Of a DNA stretch of 64,000 nucleotides, positions 34,629 through 45,285 are shown piece after piece. The position numbers and the translations under genes are program-made. This DNA is from Deltaproteobacteria bacterium (GTDB lineage Bacteria; Desulfobacterota; Deferrimicrobia; Deferrimicrobiales; Deferrimicrobiaceae), in NCBI GenBank assembly GCA_021815305.1, contig JAKAHC010000009.1:1-64000 (forward strand), given 5' to 3'. The notes under the pieces are model-generated. The model did no database searches. It worked only from the letters and a program-made list of their open reading frames with translations, and was not told the origin of the DNA. Position 1 is the first letter of the stretch, and each line of letters opens with the position of its first letter.

Positions 34629-34907
34629 ATGAAGAGAAAACCCATCGGGGATTCCTGTTGCCGGCCGGGGGGATTCGGCGGCTGCAAGGTCGAATCGCTG
34701 GTCACGGTGGACGACCGCGGACAGATGGTTCTCCCCAAGGATCTGCGGGACAAGGCGGGGATCCGGGGAGGTGACAAGCTCGCCGTGATCGGTTGGGAAA
34801 GGGGGGGAAAGGTGTGCTGCCTCTCCCTGATCAAGGCGGAAGAGTTGAGCGAGATGGTCAAAGGGGTGCTCGGTCCCCTGATGGGGGACCTGGTGCAAAG
34901 GACTTGA
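34629..34907 (+). CDS. Cys-rich AbrB-type protein (HgcAB-associated-like)
   Basis: A 92-residue AbrB/SpoVT-fold DNA-binding protein: VESLVTVDDRGQMVLPKDLR, then KAGIRGGDKLAVI. It differs from antitoxins by cysteines at 10, 11, 19 and 63-64 (DSCC, GGCK, VCCLS), likely a metal(loid)- or thiol-sensing site. The C-terminal helix (KAEELSEMVKGVLGPLMG) is family-typical. I recall relatives being annotated as 'HgcAB-associated protein'. It is followed 15 bp later by arsM, so it may control arsenic methylation in place of ArsR. No toxin partner is present. Confidence 0.72.
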   Translation: MKRKPIGDSCCRPGGFGGCKVESLVTVDDRGQMVLPKDLRDKAGIRGGDKLAVIGWERGGKVCCLSLIKAEELSEMVKGVLGPLMGDLVQRT

Positions 34908-34922
34908 AGGAGGGAACGGGAA

Positions 34923-35747
34923 GTGGACGAAGGAAAGATAAGGAAGCGCGTGCGTGATCGGTACGCGGGCATCGCCCGGCAGGGAGGCTCCTGTTGCGGG
35001 CCGGCTTCCTGCTGCGGGAGCGCCGGCGCGGCGGAGGCGGCAAGCCGGAGGATCGGTTATTCCGGGAGGGAGATCGATGCGGCCCCCCGGGGGGCAAACC
35101 TGGGCCTTGGATGCGGCAACCCCACCGCGCTCGCCGCGCTGAAGGGGGGGGAGACCGTTCTGGACCTGGGATCCGGGGCGGGGTTCGACTGCTTCCTGGC
35201 GGCGCGGAAGGTCGGCCCCGGCGGGAAGGTGATCGGGGTGGACATGACGCCGGAGATGGTCGGAAAGGCGCGGGAGAACGCCCGCAAAGGCGATTACGGG
35301 AACGTGGAGTTCCGGCTGGGGGAGATCGAGAATCTCCCCGCGGCCGACGGCTCCGTGGACGCCGTGATCTCCAACTGCGTCATCAACCTCTCTCCCGACA
35401 AGGCCCGGGTCTTCGTCGAAGCGTACCGGGTGCTCCGGCCGGGGGGGAGGCTGATGATCTCGGACATCGTGCTCTCCGGGGAACTTCCTGCGGCCGTCGC
35501 CGGCTCCCTGGCCGCATACGCCGGCTGCGTCGCGGGCGCCGTCCCCAGGGAGGATTACCTGCGCCTTGTGGAGGCGGCGGGGTTCCGGGATGTCCGCATC
35601 GTGCGGGAGAACCGGTTCGAAATCCCGGAGGAGGATCCGGTCGCGTATGCCGCGAGCATCCGGGGCGATGCCGGCATCCCCCCCGAAGCGGTGCGGGCGG
35701 CGATGGGATCGATCGTAAGCGTCCACGTCTTCGGGGAGAAGCCTTGA
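34923..35747 (+). CDS. arsM: Arsenite S-adenosylmethionine methyltransferase
   Basis: A 274-residue SAM-dependent methyltransferase. The SAM loop is VLDLGSGAGFDC. The three arsenic-binding cysteines expected of ArsM are visible in LGLGCGNP, ISNCVINL and YAGCVAGA. Extra Cys pairs occur near the N terminus (SCCGPASCCG). The enzyme methylates As(III) to volatile or less retained forms in the cytoplasm. It starts with GTG after ggagggaacgggaa and is coupled to the Cys-rich AbrB gene. No arsenite pump or reductase is nearby. Confidence 0.88.
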   Translation: MDEGKIRKRVRDRYAGIARQGGSCCGPASCCGSAGAAEAASRRIGYSGREIDAAPRGANLGLGCGNPTALAALKGGETVLDLGSGAGFDCFLAARKVGPGGKVIGVDMTPEMVGKARENARKGDYGNVEFRLGEIENLPAADGSVDAVISNCVINLSPDKARVFVEAYRVLRPGGRLMISDIVLSGELPAAVAGSLAAYAGCVAGAVPREDYLRLVEAAGFRDVRIVRENRFEIPEEDPVAYAASIRGDAGIPPEAVRAAMGSIVSVHVFGEKP

Positions 35748-35771
35748 GGAGCGACCGGGAGGGAGGAACGC

Positions 35772-36770
35772 ATGGCGAGGAAGCGGGAGGGGAACGGCAA
35801 CCATAAGGTGACCGTGGAGGAGCTCCTCCAGGAGATGCGTCGGACCGTGGACGGCCTGGCGGAGGACGGGGCCGGACGCGCGGACCTGAAGCTCCTGTCC
35901 CGCACCCTCCGGGAACTCCGCCACGCGTTCCGGTTCTTCGACGGGCTCCGCGACCGGCCGAAAGTCACCGTCTTCGGCTCGGCCCGGCTTCCCCCGGGAT
36001 CCCCGGCGTACCGGCAGGCGGAATCGTTCGGCCGGGAAATGGCCCGCTCGGGCTGGCTCGTCGTCACCGGCGCAGGCGAGGGGATCATGGAAGCGGCGCA
36101 CCTCGGGGCGGGGGGGGAGCATTCCATCGGGGTGAACATCCTGCTTCCTTTCGAGCAGTCCGACAACACCGTGATGGAGGGGAACCCCCGGCTGATCCAC
36201 ACCAAATATTTCTTCACCCGGAAACTGCTCTTCCTCAAGGAGTCGAGCGGGGTCGCCCTCTTCCCCGGCGGGTTCGGCACCATGGACGAGGCGTTCGAGG
36301 TGCTGACCCTCCTCCAGACGGGGAAGACCCATCCGTTCCCCGTCGTCCTGGTCGACGAGCCCGGGGGAAGCTACTGGGCGACGTGGCGACGCTTCCTCGA
36401 GGAGAACCTCCTGGAAAGGGGGATGATCAGCCTCGAGGACCTCTCCCTGTTCCGGATTACGGAGAGCGTCGAGACCGCCGCCGGGGAAATCCGGGATTTC
36501 TACCGGGTGTACCACAGCGCGAGGTTCGTCGGGGAGCGGCTGGCGATCCGCATCCGGCGCCCGCTGGCGCCGGCGGCGGTCGCGGCCCTCGCCGGGGATT
36601 TCGGGGATCTCCTGACGGAAGGGGCGTTCTCCCAGACCGGCGCCCTCCCGGAAGAGGCCGACGACCCCGAGATCGCCTCCCTGCGAAGGATCGTGTTCCG
36701 GTTCAACAACAGGAGCTTCGGCAGGCTCCGCCAGCTGATCGACCGGCTGAACGAGCAGGATACGCGCTGA
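35772..36770 (+). CDS. LOG-family protein (lysine decarboxylase-like fold)
   Basis: A 332-residue Rossmann-type protein. The LOG core runs from about residue 60 ([20 protein letters not shown]) and carries the hallmark [12 protein letters not shown]. Family enzymes hydrolyse cytokinin-like nucleotide monophosphates, and most bacterial members are uncharacterised nucleotide hydrolases. An N-terminal helical segment and a C-terminal extension of about 100 residues make it longer than plant LOG proteins. It lies 13 bp before the sigma-54 activator gene and may be cotranscribed with it. A link to potassium control is not evident. Confidence 0.78.
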   Translation: MARKREGNGNHKVTVEELLQEMRRTVDGLAEDGAGRADLKLLSRTLRELRHAFRFFDGLRDRPKVTVFGSARLPPGSPAYRQAESFGREMARSGWLVVTGAGEGIMEAAHLGAGGEHSIGVNILLPFEQSDNTVMEGNPRLIHTKYFFTRKLLFLKESSGVALFPGGFGTMDEAFEVLTLLQTGKTHPFPVVLVDEPGGSYWATWRRFLEENLLERGMISLEDLSLFRITESVETAAGEIRDFYRVYHSARFVGERLAIRIRRPLAPAAVAALAGDFGDLLTEGAFSQTGALPEEADDPEIASLRRIVFRFNNRSFGRLRQLIDRLNEQDTR

Positions 36771-36783
36771 GAAGGGGGACCCG

Positions 36784-38142
36784 TTGACCGCCCCGAAACC
36801 GGCCGCGGACGCTCTCAACGTCCTCGTCGTCGACGACGAGAGCAACATCCGCAAGACGCTCACGATCTGCCTCGAAACCGACGGGCACCGCGTCACCCCC
36901 GTCAGCAATTTCCAGGACGCCGTTGCGGAAGCGTCGAGAAGGACGTTCCACATGGCCTTCGTCGACCTTCGTCTGGGCACGGCCGACGGCCTGGACCTGA
37001 TCCCCGTCCTGCTGGCCGGCAGCCCGTGGATGAAGATCATCGTCATCACCGCCTACGCATCGATCGACACGGCCGTGGAGGCGATGCGTCGCGGGGCGAC
37101 CGACTATATCCCCAAACCGTTCACGCCGGCGCAGGTTTCCCTGGCCGTGCGCAAGGTCGAACAGGTGCGCACCCTGGAACAGAAGGTCGCGGGTCTCCGG
37201 GAGGATCTGGAGAGAACGGCTCCCGAAGCACGATTCGAAAGCAACAGCCCCGCGATGCAGCGCGCGGTCGCGATGGCCCGGCAGGCGGCCCCGACCGACG
37301 CGGCGGTCCTGCTCCGGGGGGAGAGCGGGACCGGGAAAACGGTCCTTGCCCGGGCGATCCACCGGTGGAGCGTCCGGTCCGGGAAACCGTTCGGGGTCGT
37401 GTCCTGCCCGTCCCTTCCCGGGGAACTGCTGGAGAGCGAGTTGTTCGGACACGCAAGGGGGGCCTTCACCGGGGCGGTCCGGGACAACCCGGGCCGCATC
37501 GCGGCCTGCGACGGCGGGACACTTTTCCTCGACGAGATCGGGGATCTCCCGCTTTCCCTCCAACCCAAGCTGTTGCGGTTCCTGCAGGACCGGGAATACG
37601 AAAGGCTGGGCGACGCTGCGACCCGCAGGGCCGATGTCCGTGTCATCACCGCCACCAACCGGGACCTGGAAGGGGAGGTCCGGGCGGCACGGTTCCGCGA
37701 GGACCTTTTCTACCGGCTGAACGTCATCCAGGTCGAGATACCGCCCTTGCGCGAGCGTCTCCAGGACCTGGACGAGCTTGCCGCGCAGCATCTCGCCTTC
37801 TACGGAAAGGTGCACCACTGCCGGTTCCTCGGGTTTACGGACGGGGCCCTGCAGGCGTTGAGGTGCCATCGATGGCCGGGGAACCTGCGGGAGTTGCGCA
37901 ACGTCGTCGAGCGGGCTTCCATTCTTTGCAGGTCGGAATGGATCGGCGCGGAATATATCCCGGGTCCCCGTGAGGGAAGCGAGGCCCCGCCCTCCGTCGG
38001 CAGCATGATGAGCCTCGAGAAGATCGAAGAGGAGCATATCCGCCGGGTCCTGGCGGCCTCCCGGTCGCTGCAGGAGGCGGCAGGGATTCTCGGGATCGAC
38101 CAGGCCACGCTGTGGCGCCGGCGGAAGCAGTACGGCATCTGA
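36784..38142 (+). CDS. Sigma-54-dependent response regulator (NtrC type)
   Basis: A 452-residue activator. The receiver domain has Asp61 (MAFVDLRLG). The AAA+ domain has Walker A GESGTGKT, the sigma-54 contact loop GAFTGA (about 226-231) and Walker [12 protein letters not shown]. The C-terminal Fis-type HTH is [20 protein letters not shown]. It should drive open-complex formation by sigma-54 RNA polymerase when phosphorylated. It starts with TTG. A -24/-12 promoter 127 bp downstream heads an operon that includes a sensor kinase and kdpFABC. The simplest reading is that this regulator activates that promoter with that kinase. Confidence 0.88.
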   Translation: MTAPKPAADALNVLVVDDESNIRKTLTICLETDGHRVTPVSNFQDAVAEASRRTFHMAFVDLRLGTADGLDLIPVLLAGSPWMKIIVITAYASIDTAVEAMRRGATDYIPKPFTPAQVSLAVRKVEQVRTLEQKVAGLREDLERTAPEARFESNSPAMQRAVAMARQAAPTDAAVLLRGESGTGKTVLARAIHRWSVRSGKPFGVVSCPSLPGELLESELFGHARGAFTGAVRDNPGRIAACDGGTLFLDEIGDLPLSLQPKLLRFLQDREYERLGDAATRRADVRVITATNRDLEGEVRAARFREDLFYRLNVIQVEIPPLRERLQDLDELAAQHLAFYGKVHHCRFLGFTDGALQALRCHRWPGNLRELRNVVERASILCRSEWIGAEYIPGPREGSEAPPSVGSMMSLEKIEEEHIRRVLAASRSLQEAAGILGIDQATLWRRRKQYGI

Positions 38143-38233
38143 AGCGTTCTCCCGCCCCGTTTCACATTTCAAGGGTTTCCCTTGCCTTGCATTGCATTCT
38201 GCACGGGCCTCCTCTTCGCGATCCGTATTTTAT

Positions 38234-38249
38234 CCAATGATTTCATTGG
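38234..38249. promoter_or_regulatory. Candidate activator-binding palindrome
   Basis: The inverted repeat ccaatga-tt-tcattgg ends 20 bp upstream of the -24 element at 38270. It is a good candidate for the Fis-type HTH of the adjacent NtrC-type regulator, although it is closer to the promoter than most upstream activating sites. Confidence 0.5.
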
Positions 38250-38268
38250 GTTGTTTTCTGTCTGTCCC

Positions 38269-38284
38269 TGGCGCGGGGCTTGCT
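38269..38284 (+). promoter_or_regulatory. Sigma-54 (-24/-12) promoter of the kdp operon
   Basis: TGGCGC-GGGGC-TTGCT matches the consensus TGGCAC-N5-TTGCW at all but one fixed position. The GG (38270-38271) and GC (38282-38283) doublets are exactly 10 bp apart. Transcription should begin near 38295, which leaves a 20-base leader with the ribosome site ggggagg before the TTG start at 38316. Confidence 0.72.
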
Positions 38285-38315
38285 TCCCCTTCCGTTGAAG
38301 GTCGGGGAGGGAGCC

Positions 38316-38900
38316 TTGAAACTTCGATACGGATACGAGAGTTCCCTGGTCGGCGTATGGGTCCTCTCGCTGTTCTTATCGTATCTGTCACCTGCCCAAA
38401 CCGCCGTCGGCGATATGGGAGCGACCGAAGGGTTTGAAAATTTGGAATGGGGTGCATCGATTGCGCAGGCGTTGCATGTCTATCCGGACTTGTACTTCCA
38501 CGGTTATATCCTTACGAGAGAGAAGGAAACACCATCCAGGATTTACTACAGGAAGAATGATACGGACAAAATCTACGGGGTCCCTTTCGATTCAGTGGAA
38601 TATTGGTTCAAGGATGACAGGTTTTACAGAATAGTGGCCGTGCTGGATTCGAATATCGGCCCAAGAACGCTGATGACCCAGGCGGAAAGATCGTATGACA
38701 CGCTGATGGACCTTATGAAGCGCAGATACGGGAAACCGAAGGAATACAAGGTGAGTTATGTAACAGAGTATCTTGCGGTCGTAAAAGAGGCGAAATGGAG
38801 AATCAGGGACGTATCGATTTTCCTGAAATACAACGGCGCCGCGAAGGGGGACTCGGATCGATTGATCTTGACGATGGGGAAGCAAGGAGGGACATCTTGA
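38316..38900 (+). CDS. Exported protein of unknown function in the kdp operon
   Basis: A 194-residue protein with a signal peptide (SSLVGVWVLSLFLSYLSPAQTA) and a mature part of about 155 residues. The mature part is rich in Tyr and charged residues (FENLEWGASIAQALHVYP, YWFKDDRFYRIVAVLD). The pattern resembles small periplasmic domains that compare supply and predicted values, but I recognise no family. The TTG start is preferred because ggggagg lies 6 bp before it; an in-frame TTG at 38280 would fall upstream of the predicted transcript. It overlaps the sensor kinase by 4 bp, so it may assist in sensing. Confidence 0.65.
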   Translation: MKLRYGYESSLVGVWVLSLFLSYLSPAQTAVGDMGATEGFENLEWGASIAQALHVYPDLYFHGYILTREKETPSRIYYRKNDTDKIYGVPFDSVEYWFKDDRFYRIVAVLDSNIGPRTLMTQAERSYDTLMDLMKRRYGKPKEYKVSYVTEYLAVVKEAKWRIRDVSIFLKYNGAAKGDSDRLILTMGKQGGTS

Positions 38901-40738
38901 GCCTTCGACGGAAGCTGGCCCTCGGGTTCCTGGGTTTGCTGATGATCATCGCGGGGATCGGGGTACACAACATCACGCGGATCACTTCCCTCGGGCAATC
39001 GATCGAGGTGATCCTTCGGGAGAATTACCGCAGTGTCGTCGCGTGCCAGCAGATGAAGGAAGCGCTCGACCGGATGGACAGCGGGGCGGTCTTCGTTCTC
39101 CTCGGCGCCTACCAGAAAGGGAACGGACAGATCGTGCAACAGGAGGCGCTGTTTGAAAAGGCCCTTCGCGCGGAACTGGCCAACATCACCCTGCCGGGAG
39201 AGGGGGAGAAGGCGGAGTCGTTGAAGAGGCTCTACGACCAATACCGATCCTCGATCGGTGTGATGGCGAACCCCGCGTTCGGGCGGGAAGCCCGCCGGAA
39301 AAAGTATTTCGACGAACTCCAGCCCCTGTTCCAGAAGATCAAAAAGACCGCGGACGACATCGAGCGGATGAACCAGCGGAACATGGTGGAAATGGATACG
39401 CGGGCCAAGCTGCAGGCCGCGTCGGTGCGGCGGCAGATGTACCTGATGCTCCTCGCCTCGACGCTCGTGGCGGCGAGTTTTCTGTTCCTGACGGGGAAGT
39501 GGATCCTCACGCCGATCACCCGCCTGATCTACTCCGCCAACGAGATCCGCAAAGGGAACCTGGACCTCGTGGTGCAGAGCGGTTCCCGCGACGAGATCGG
39601 GCAACTCTCCGAGGCGTTCAACGAGATGGCGGCTTCCTTGCGGGAGTTTCGGCGCACCGACCAGGCCCGGCTGTTGCGCATCCAGCGCTCCACGCAGCAG
39701 GCCTTCGACAGTCTCCCCGACGCGATCGCCGTCCTCAACGCGGAAGGGGAGGTCGAGGTGGCGACCGGGGCGGCACGGGACGCGTTCGGCCTGAAACCGG
39801 GGGGCAGCGCGCGGGAGGGGGCTTTCCCGTGGATGGCGGTCCTTTTCGAAGAGGCCCTCCGGAAAGGCCGCGTCGTGGAACTCGAGGGGGGACAGGCCGT
39901 AGTGCAGCGGTTTGTCCGGAACGAGGAGAAGTTCTACCGCCCGCGGGCCGTACCGATCCTCGATCCCGGGAGAGAGCCGGCGGGCGTGGTCCTGATCTTC
40001 CAGGACGTCACGCAACAGCGCCGGCAGGACGAGATGAAGCGCGGGGTGATCTCGACGGTTTCCCACCAGCTGAAGACCCCTCTCACCTCCATCCGCATGG
40101 CGCTTCACCTTCTGCTCGAGGAGAAGATCGGGGGGCTTACGCCGAAACAGGCGGACCTGCTGGTTGCCGCCCGCGAGGATGCCGACAGGCTCCACACCAT
40201 CGTCGATGAACTGCTGGACATCGGGCGGATGGAATCCGGCAAGGCGGAGATGGATGTACGCCCCGTATCGCCGGGCGGAATGGTTTCGGAGGAAGTGGAA
40301 CCGTATCGAAGCGCGGCCCGCGACGGCGGAGTGTGTCTGTCCGTCGAAATGCCCGCCGATCTCCCGAAGGTATGGGCGGATCCGGCCCGAATCGCACACG
40401 TTTTCTCCAACCTCCTTTCGAACGCCCTGAAGCACACCCCGCCTGGAGGGAACGTCACCCTTTCCGCGAGGGAAGAAGGGGAGTTCGTCCGGTTCGGGGT
40501 CTCCGACACCGGAGCGGGGATTCCCGGGCGGTTCCTGCCCCGCCTCTTCGAGCCGTTCTTCCGGGTTCCCGAGCAAGCGGCGGGTTCGGGAGTGGGTCTG
40601 GGCCTGGCCATCGTGAAGGAGATCGTGGACGCCCACGGGGGAACCGTCGGGGTGGAGAGCCGCGAGGGCCACGGAAGCACCTTTTTCTTCTCGCTGAGGA
40701 AGACGGGATGCCCGGCCTCGGAGGAGGATCGGGCATGA
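38897..40738 (+). CDS. Membrane sensor histidine kinase of the kdp operon
   Basis: A 613-residue kinase. Membrane helices lie at about 5-25 and 178-196 and flank a helical periplasmic sensor domain. HAMP follows (about 197-250, ITRLIYSANEIRKGNLDLV), then PAS (about 270-370). HisKA has the phospho-His in STVSHQLKTPL (near 390). The ATPase domain ends in GLGLAIVKEIVDAHGG. It begins with TTG overlapping the exported protein gene; ribosome site aaggagg. It is not KdpD: it has no KdpD or USP domain. Its gene sits between an NtrC-type regulator and kdpFABC, so it probably phosphorylates that regulator. Confidence 0.85.
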   Translation: MSLRRKLALGFLGLLMIIAGIGVHNITRITSLGQSIEVILRENYRSVVACQQMKEALDRMDSGAVFVLLGAYQKGNGQIVQQEALFEKALRAELANITLPGEGEKAESLKRLYDQYRSSIGVMANPAFGREARRKKYFDELQPLFQKIKKTADDIERMNQRNMVEMDTRAKLQAASVRRQMYLMLLASTLVAASFLFLTGKWILTPITRLIYSANEIRKGNLDLVVQSGSRDEIGQLSEAFNEMAASLREFRRTDQARLLRIQRSTQQAFDSLPDAIAVLNAEGEVEVATGAARDAFGLKPGGSAREGAFPWMAVLFEEALRKGRVVELEGGQAVVQRFVRNEEKFYRPRAVPILDPGREPAGVVLIFQDVTQQRRQDEMKRGVISTVSHQLKTPLTSIRMALHLLLEEKIGGLTPKQADLLVAAREDADRLHTIVDELLDIGRMESGKAEMDVRPVSPGGMVSEEVEPYRSAARDGGVCLSVEMPADLPKVWADPARIAHVFSNLLSNALKHTPPGGNVTLSAREEGEFVRFGVSDTGAGIPGRFLPRLFEPFFRVPEQAAGSGVGLGLAIVKEIVDAHGGTVGVESREGHGSTFFFSLRKTGCPASEEDRA

Positions 40739-40818
40739 TCGACGGGATCTTCATCGTCGTCATCATCGCGATGTTCGGACTGTGCGCGTGGTTCGCGTAT
40801 TCGCTGGAAAGGATATGA
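40735..40818 (+). CDS. 27-residue membrane peptide (KdpF-like position)
   Basis: A minimal open frame, MIDGIFIVVIIAMFGLCAW then FAYSLERI, encoding one hydrophobic helix with charged ends. Its ATG overlaps the kinase stop (ATGA), and it ends 4 bp before kdpF. It could be a second KdpF-like peptide or a regulatory peptide of the kinase. The overlap with both neighbours argues that it is translated. Confidence 0.55.
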   Translation: MIDGIFIVVIIAMFGLCAWFAYSLERI

Positions 40819-40822
40819 ATCC

Positions 40823-40906
40823 ATGTTCGACGTCCTTGTAGGCATCGTCGGGGTCCTGTTGATCGGGTATCTCTTCGTATCGGTCTTCAAGCCGGAAAAA
40901 TTCTGA
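40823..40906 (+). CDS. kdpF: K+-transporting ATPase small subunit KdpF
   Basis: A 27-residue single-helix peptide ending in the family-typical FKPEKF. KdpF stabilises the KdpABC complex in the inner membrane by binding at the KdpA surface. Size, sequence end and position directly before kdpA all fit. Confidence 0.82.
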   Translation: MFDVLVGIVGVLLIGYLFVSVFKPEKF

Positions 40907-40925
40907 GGGCCAAGGAGCGATCCCG

Positions 40926-42647
40926 ATGGACATCTACGGATGGGTGCAACTGGCGATTTTCCTGGGCCTGCTCCTGCTGGCCACCAGGCCGATGGGCCTG
41001 TATCTCTTCCGCGTCCTCGACCCGGAGGGAAAGACGTTCCTCGACCCCGTCCTGAAACCGGTCGAGCGGATCTTCTACCGCCTGATGGGGGTCGACCCGG
41101 CCGTGGAGCACGACTGGAAGCGGTATGCGGTTTCCCTGCTGGCGTTCAGCCTGGTGGGGACCCTTTTCACCTACGCCATCCTGCGTCTGCAGCACCTGCT
41201 GCCGCTGAACCCGCAGCACCTGGGGCCCCTGAGCGGCGATCTCGCCTTCAACACGTCGATCAGCTTCATCACGAATACGAACTGGCAGAACTACGGCGGG
41301 GAATCGACGATGTCGTACCTTTCGCAGATGGCCGCCCTCGCCCTCCACAACTTCACCTCCGCCGCATCCGGCATCGCCGTGGCGGCGGTGCTCGTGCGGG
41401 GGATCGCGTGGCACACCGCCAAGACGGTGGGAAACTTCCTGGTGGACCTTGTCCGGACGACCCTGTACCTGCTGCTTCCCCTCTCTCTCGTCTACGCGGT
41501 CTTCCTTGTCTCCCAGGGGACGATCCAGAATTTCCGACCCTATGTGACCGCACAGACGGTCGAACCGGCGGCCGCGCCGCAGACCATCGTGCAGGGGCCG
41601 ATGGCGTCGCAGGTGGCGATCAAGATGCTGGGGACCAACGGCGGAGGGTACACCAACGCCAACGCGGCCCATCCTTACGAGAATCCGACACCCCTGTCGA
41701 ACTTCGTCCAGATCTTCTCGATCTTCCTGATCCCCGGCGGTCTCACCTTTTACCTGGGGCGGATGGTGAAAAACCGGAAACACGGCTGGTCGATATGGGG
41801 GGCCATGGCCGCCCTGTTCCTTGCGGGCGTCCTTCTTTGCTGGTGGGCGGAAGCAGCGGGGAATCCCCGCCTCCACGCGCTCGGCGTGGCATCCGCCAGT
41901 GGAAACATGGAGGGGAAGGAGGTCCGGTTCGGGATCTTCGACTCCGCCCTGTTCGCCACGGTGACCACGGACGCCTCGTGCGGGGCGGTGAACACGATGC
42001 ACGACTCTATGACGCCGCTGGGAGGGCTGGTCCCGTTGGTCAACCTGCACCTGGGGGAGGTGGTCTTCGGCGGTGTGGGCGCGGGCCTGTACGGGATGCT
42101 GGTCTTCGTGATCCTGACCGTCTTTCTCGCGGGGCTGATGGTGGGCCGCACGCCGGAATACCTGGGGAAGAAGATCGAGTCGTACGACGTGAAGGTCAGC
42201 GCGCTGGCCGTGCTCCTCCTCATCCTCGACATCATGGGGTTCACGGCGTGGGCGGTGGTGAGCAAGTGGGGCCTCGCGGGTCTGAACAACGCCGGGCCGC
42301 ACGGGTTCAGCGAGATCCTGTACGCCTTCTCCTCGGCCACGGCCAACAACGGCAGCGCCTTCGCGGGGCTGTCCGGCGACACTCCCTGGTACGACACGAC
42401 GCTGGCCGTATCCATGATGATCGGGCGGTTTTTCTTCATCATGCCCGTCCTCGCGCTCGCGGGGAATATGGCGAAGAAGAAGATTCTCCCCGAAAGCGGC
42501 GGCAGTTTCCCCGTCGCCGGCCCGGTTTTCGCCATCCTGCTGGTGGGCACGATCCTGATCGTCGGGCTCCTGTCGTTTTTCCCGGCCCTTGCCGTGGGGC
42601 CGATCGTCGAACATTACCTGATGATCCGTTCGAACGCGGTATTTTAG
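40926..42647 (+). CDS. kdpA: K+-transporting ATPase subunit KdpA
   Basis: A 573-residue channel-like subunit with ten membrane helices that selects and admits K+. Selectivity-filter segments typical of the superfamily of K+ transporters are visible: [40 protein letters not shown] and [13 protein letters not shown]. The length matches the usual 555-600. Ribosome site aaggagcgatccc. It is the first large gene of the pump operon and is followed closely by kdpB. Confidence 0.95.
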   Translation: MDIYGWVQLAIFLGLLLLATRPMGLYLFRVLDPEGKTFLDPVLKPVERIFYRLMGVDPAVEHDWKRYAVSLLAFSLVGTLFTYAILRLQHLLPLNPQHLGPLSGDLAFNTSISFITNTNWQNYGGESTMSYLSQMAALALHNFTSAASGIAVAAVLVRGIAWHTAKTVGNFLVDLVRTTLYLLLPLSLVYAVFLVSQGTIQNFRPYVTAQTVEPAAAPQTIVQGPMASQVAIKMLGTNGGGYTNANAAHPYENPTPLSNFVQIFSIFLIPGGLTFYLGRMVKNRKHGWSIWGAMAALFLAGVLLCWWAEAAGNPRLHALGVASASGNMEGKEVRFGIFDSALFATVTTDASCGAVNTMHDSMTPLGGLVPLVNLHLGEVVFGGVGAGLYGMLVFVILTVFLAGLMVGRTPEYLGKKIESYDVKVSALAVLLLILDIMGFTAWAVVSKWGLAGLNNAGPHGFSEILYAFSSATANNGSAFAGLSGDTPWYDTTLAVSMMIGRFFFIMPVLALAGNMAKKKILPESGGSFPVAGPVFAILLVGTILIVGLLSFFPALAVGPIVEHYLMIRSNAVF

Positions 42648-42664
42648 AGAGGAACCGAAAGTCC

Positions 42665-44686
<2,022 letters not shown>

Positions 44687-44698
44687 AAAGGGAACCCC

Positions 44699-45280
44699 AT
44701 GAAGGTGCTGATCGCGGAACTTCGCGCATCGATCGTCCTTACGCTGCTGCTTGCCGCAGTGTGCTGCGGCATCTACCCGTTGATCGTCTGGGGGATCGCG
44801 CAGGGGGTGTTCCCCGGAAGGGCGAACGGGTCCCTTGTCGAAGTGGACGGCAAGGTCGCCGGCTCGTCGCTCCTCGCCCAGCGGTTTACCGGCCCGAAAT
44901 ATTTCCATCCCCGTCCGTCCGCGGCGGGTCAGGGGTATGACGCCGCCGACTCCGGAGGCACGAACCTGGGACCGACGTCAAAGAAGCTGATCGGCACGGT
45001 TCGGGAACGCGTAGCCGCTTATCGTGCGGAGAACGGTCTCCTGCCCGATGCACGGGTTCCGGCCGACGCCGTAACCTCCTCGGCCAGCGGCCTCGACCCC
45101 GACATCAGCGTCGGGAACGCGTTGTTGCAGGCGGCCCGGGTCGCCACCGCCCGCGGGATCCCGAAGGAGGCGGTCCTCAAGAGGGTGCGGGCGCATACGG
45201 AAGGCCGCGATCTCGGGGTCCTGGGGGAGCCGAGGGTGAACGTGCTGCTGCTGAACCTGGACCTGGACGGTAAAATGTAG
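44699..45280 (+). CDS. kdpC: K+-transporting ATPase subunit KdpC
   Basis: A 193-residue subunit with one N-terminal membrane helix (SIVLTLLLAAVCCGIYPLIV) and a periplasmic domain. Family blocks include FTGPKYFHPRPSAAG, NLGPTSKKL, PADAVTSSASGLDPDIS and GEPRVNVLLLNLDLD. It raises the apparent affinity of the Kdp pump. The KdpD-EIIA fusion gene follows 5 bp later. Confidence 0.93.
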   Translation: MKVLIAELRASIVLTLLLAAVCCGIYPLIVWGIAQGVFPGRANGSLVEVDGKVAGSSLLAQRFTGPKYFHPRPSAAGQGYDAADSGGTNLGPTSKKLIGTVRERVAAYRAENGLLPDARVPADAVTSSASGLDPDISVGNALLQAARVATARGIPKEAVLKRVRAHTEGRDLGVLGEPRVNVLLLNLDLDGKM

Positions 45281-45285
45281 CCGGT

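Noticed and set aside
40940-42660. Open extension upstream of KdpB in the same frame, suggesting a giant fusion
   Set aside because: The extension runs over kdpA in another frame and has shadow composition. KdpB length and motifs fit the ATG at 42665.
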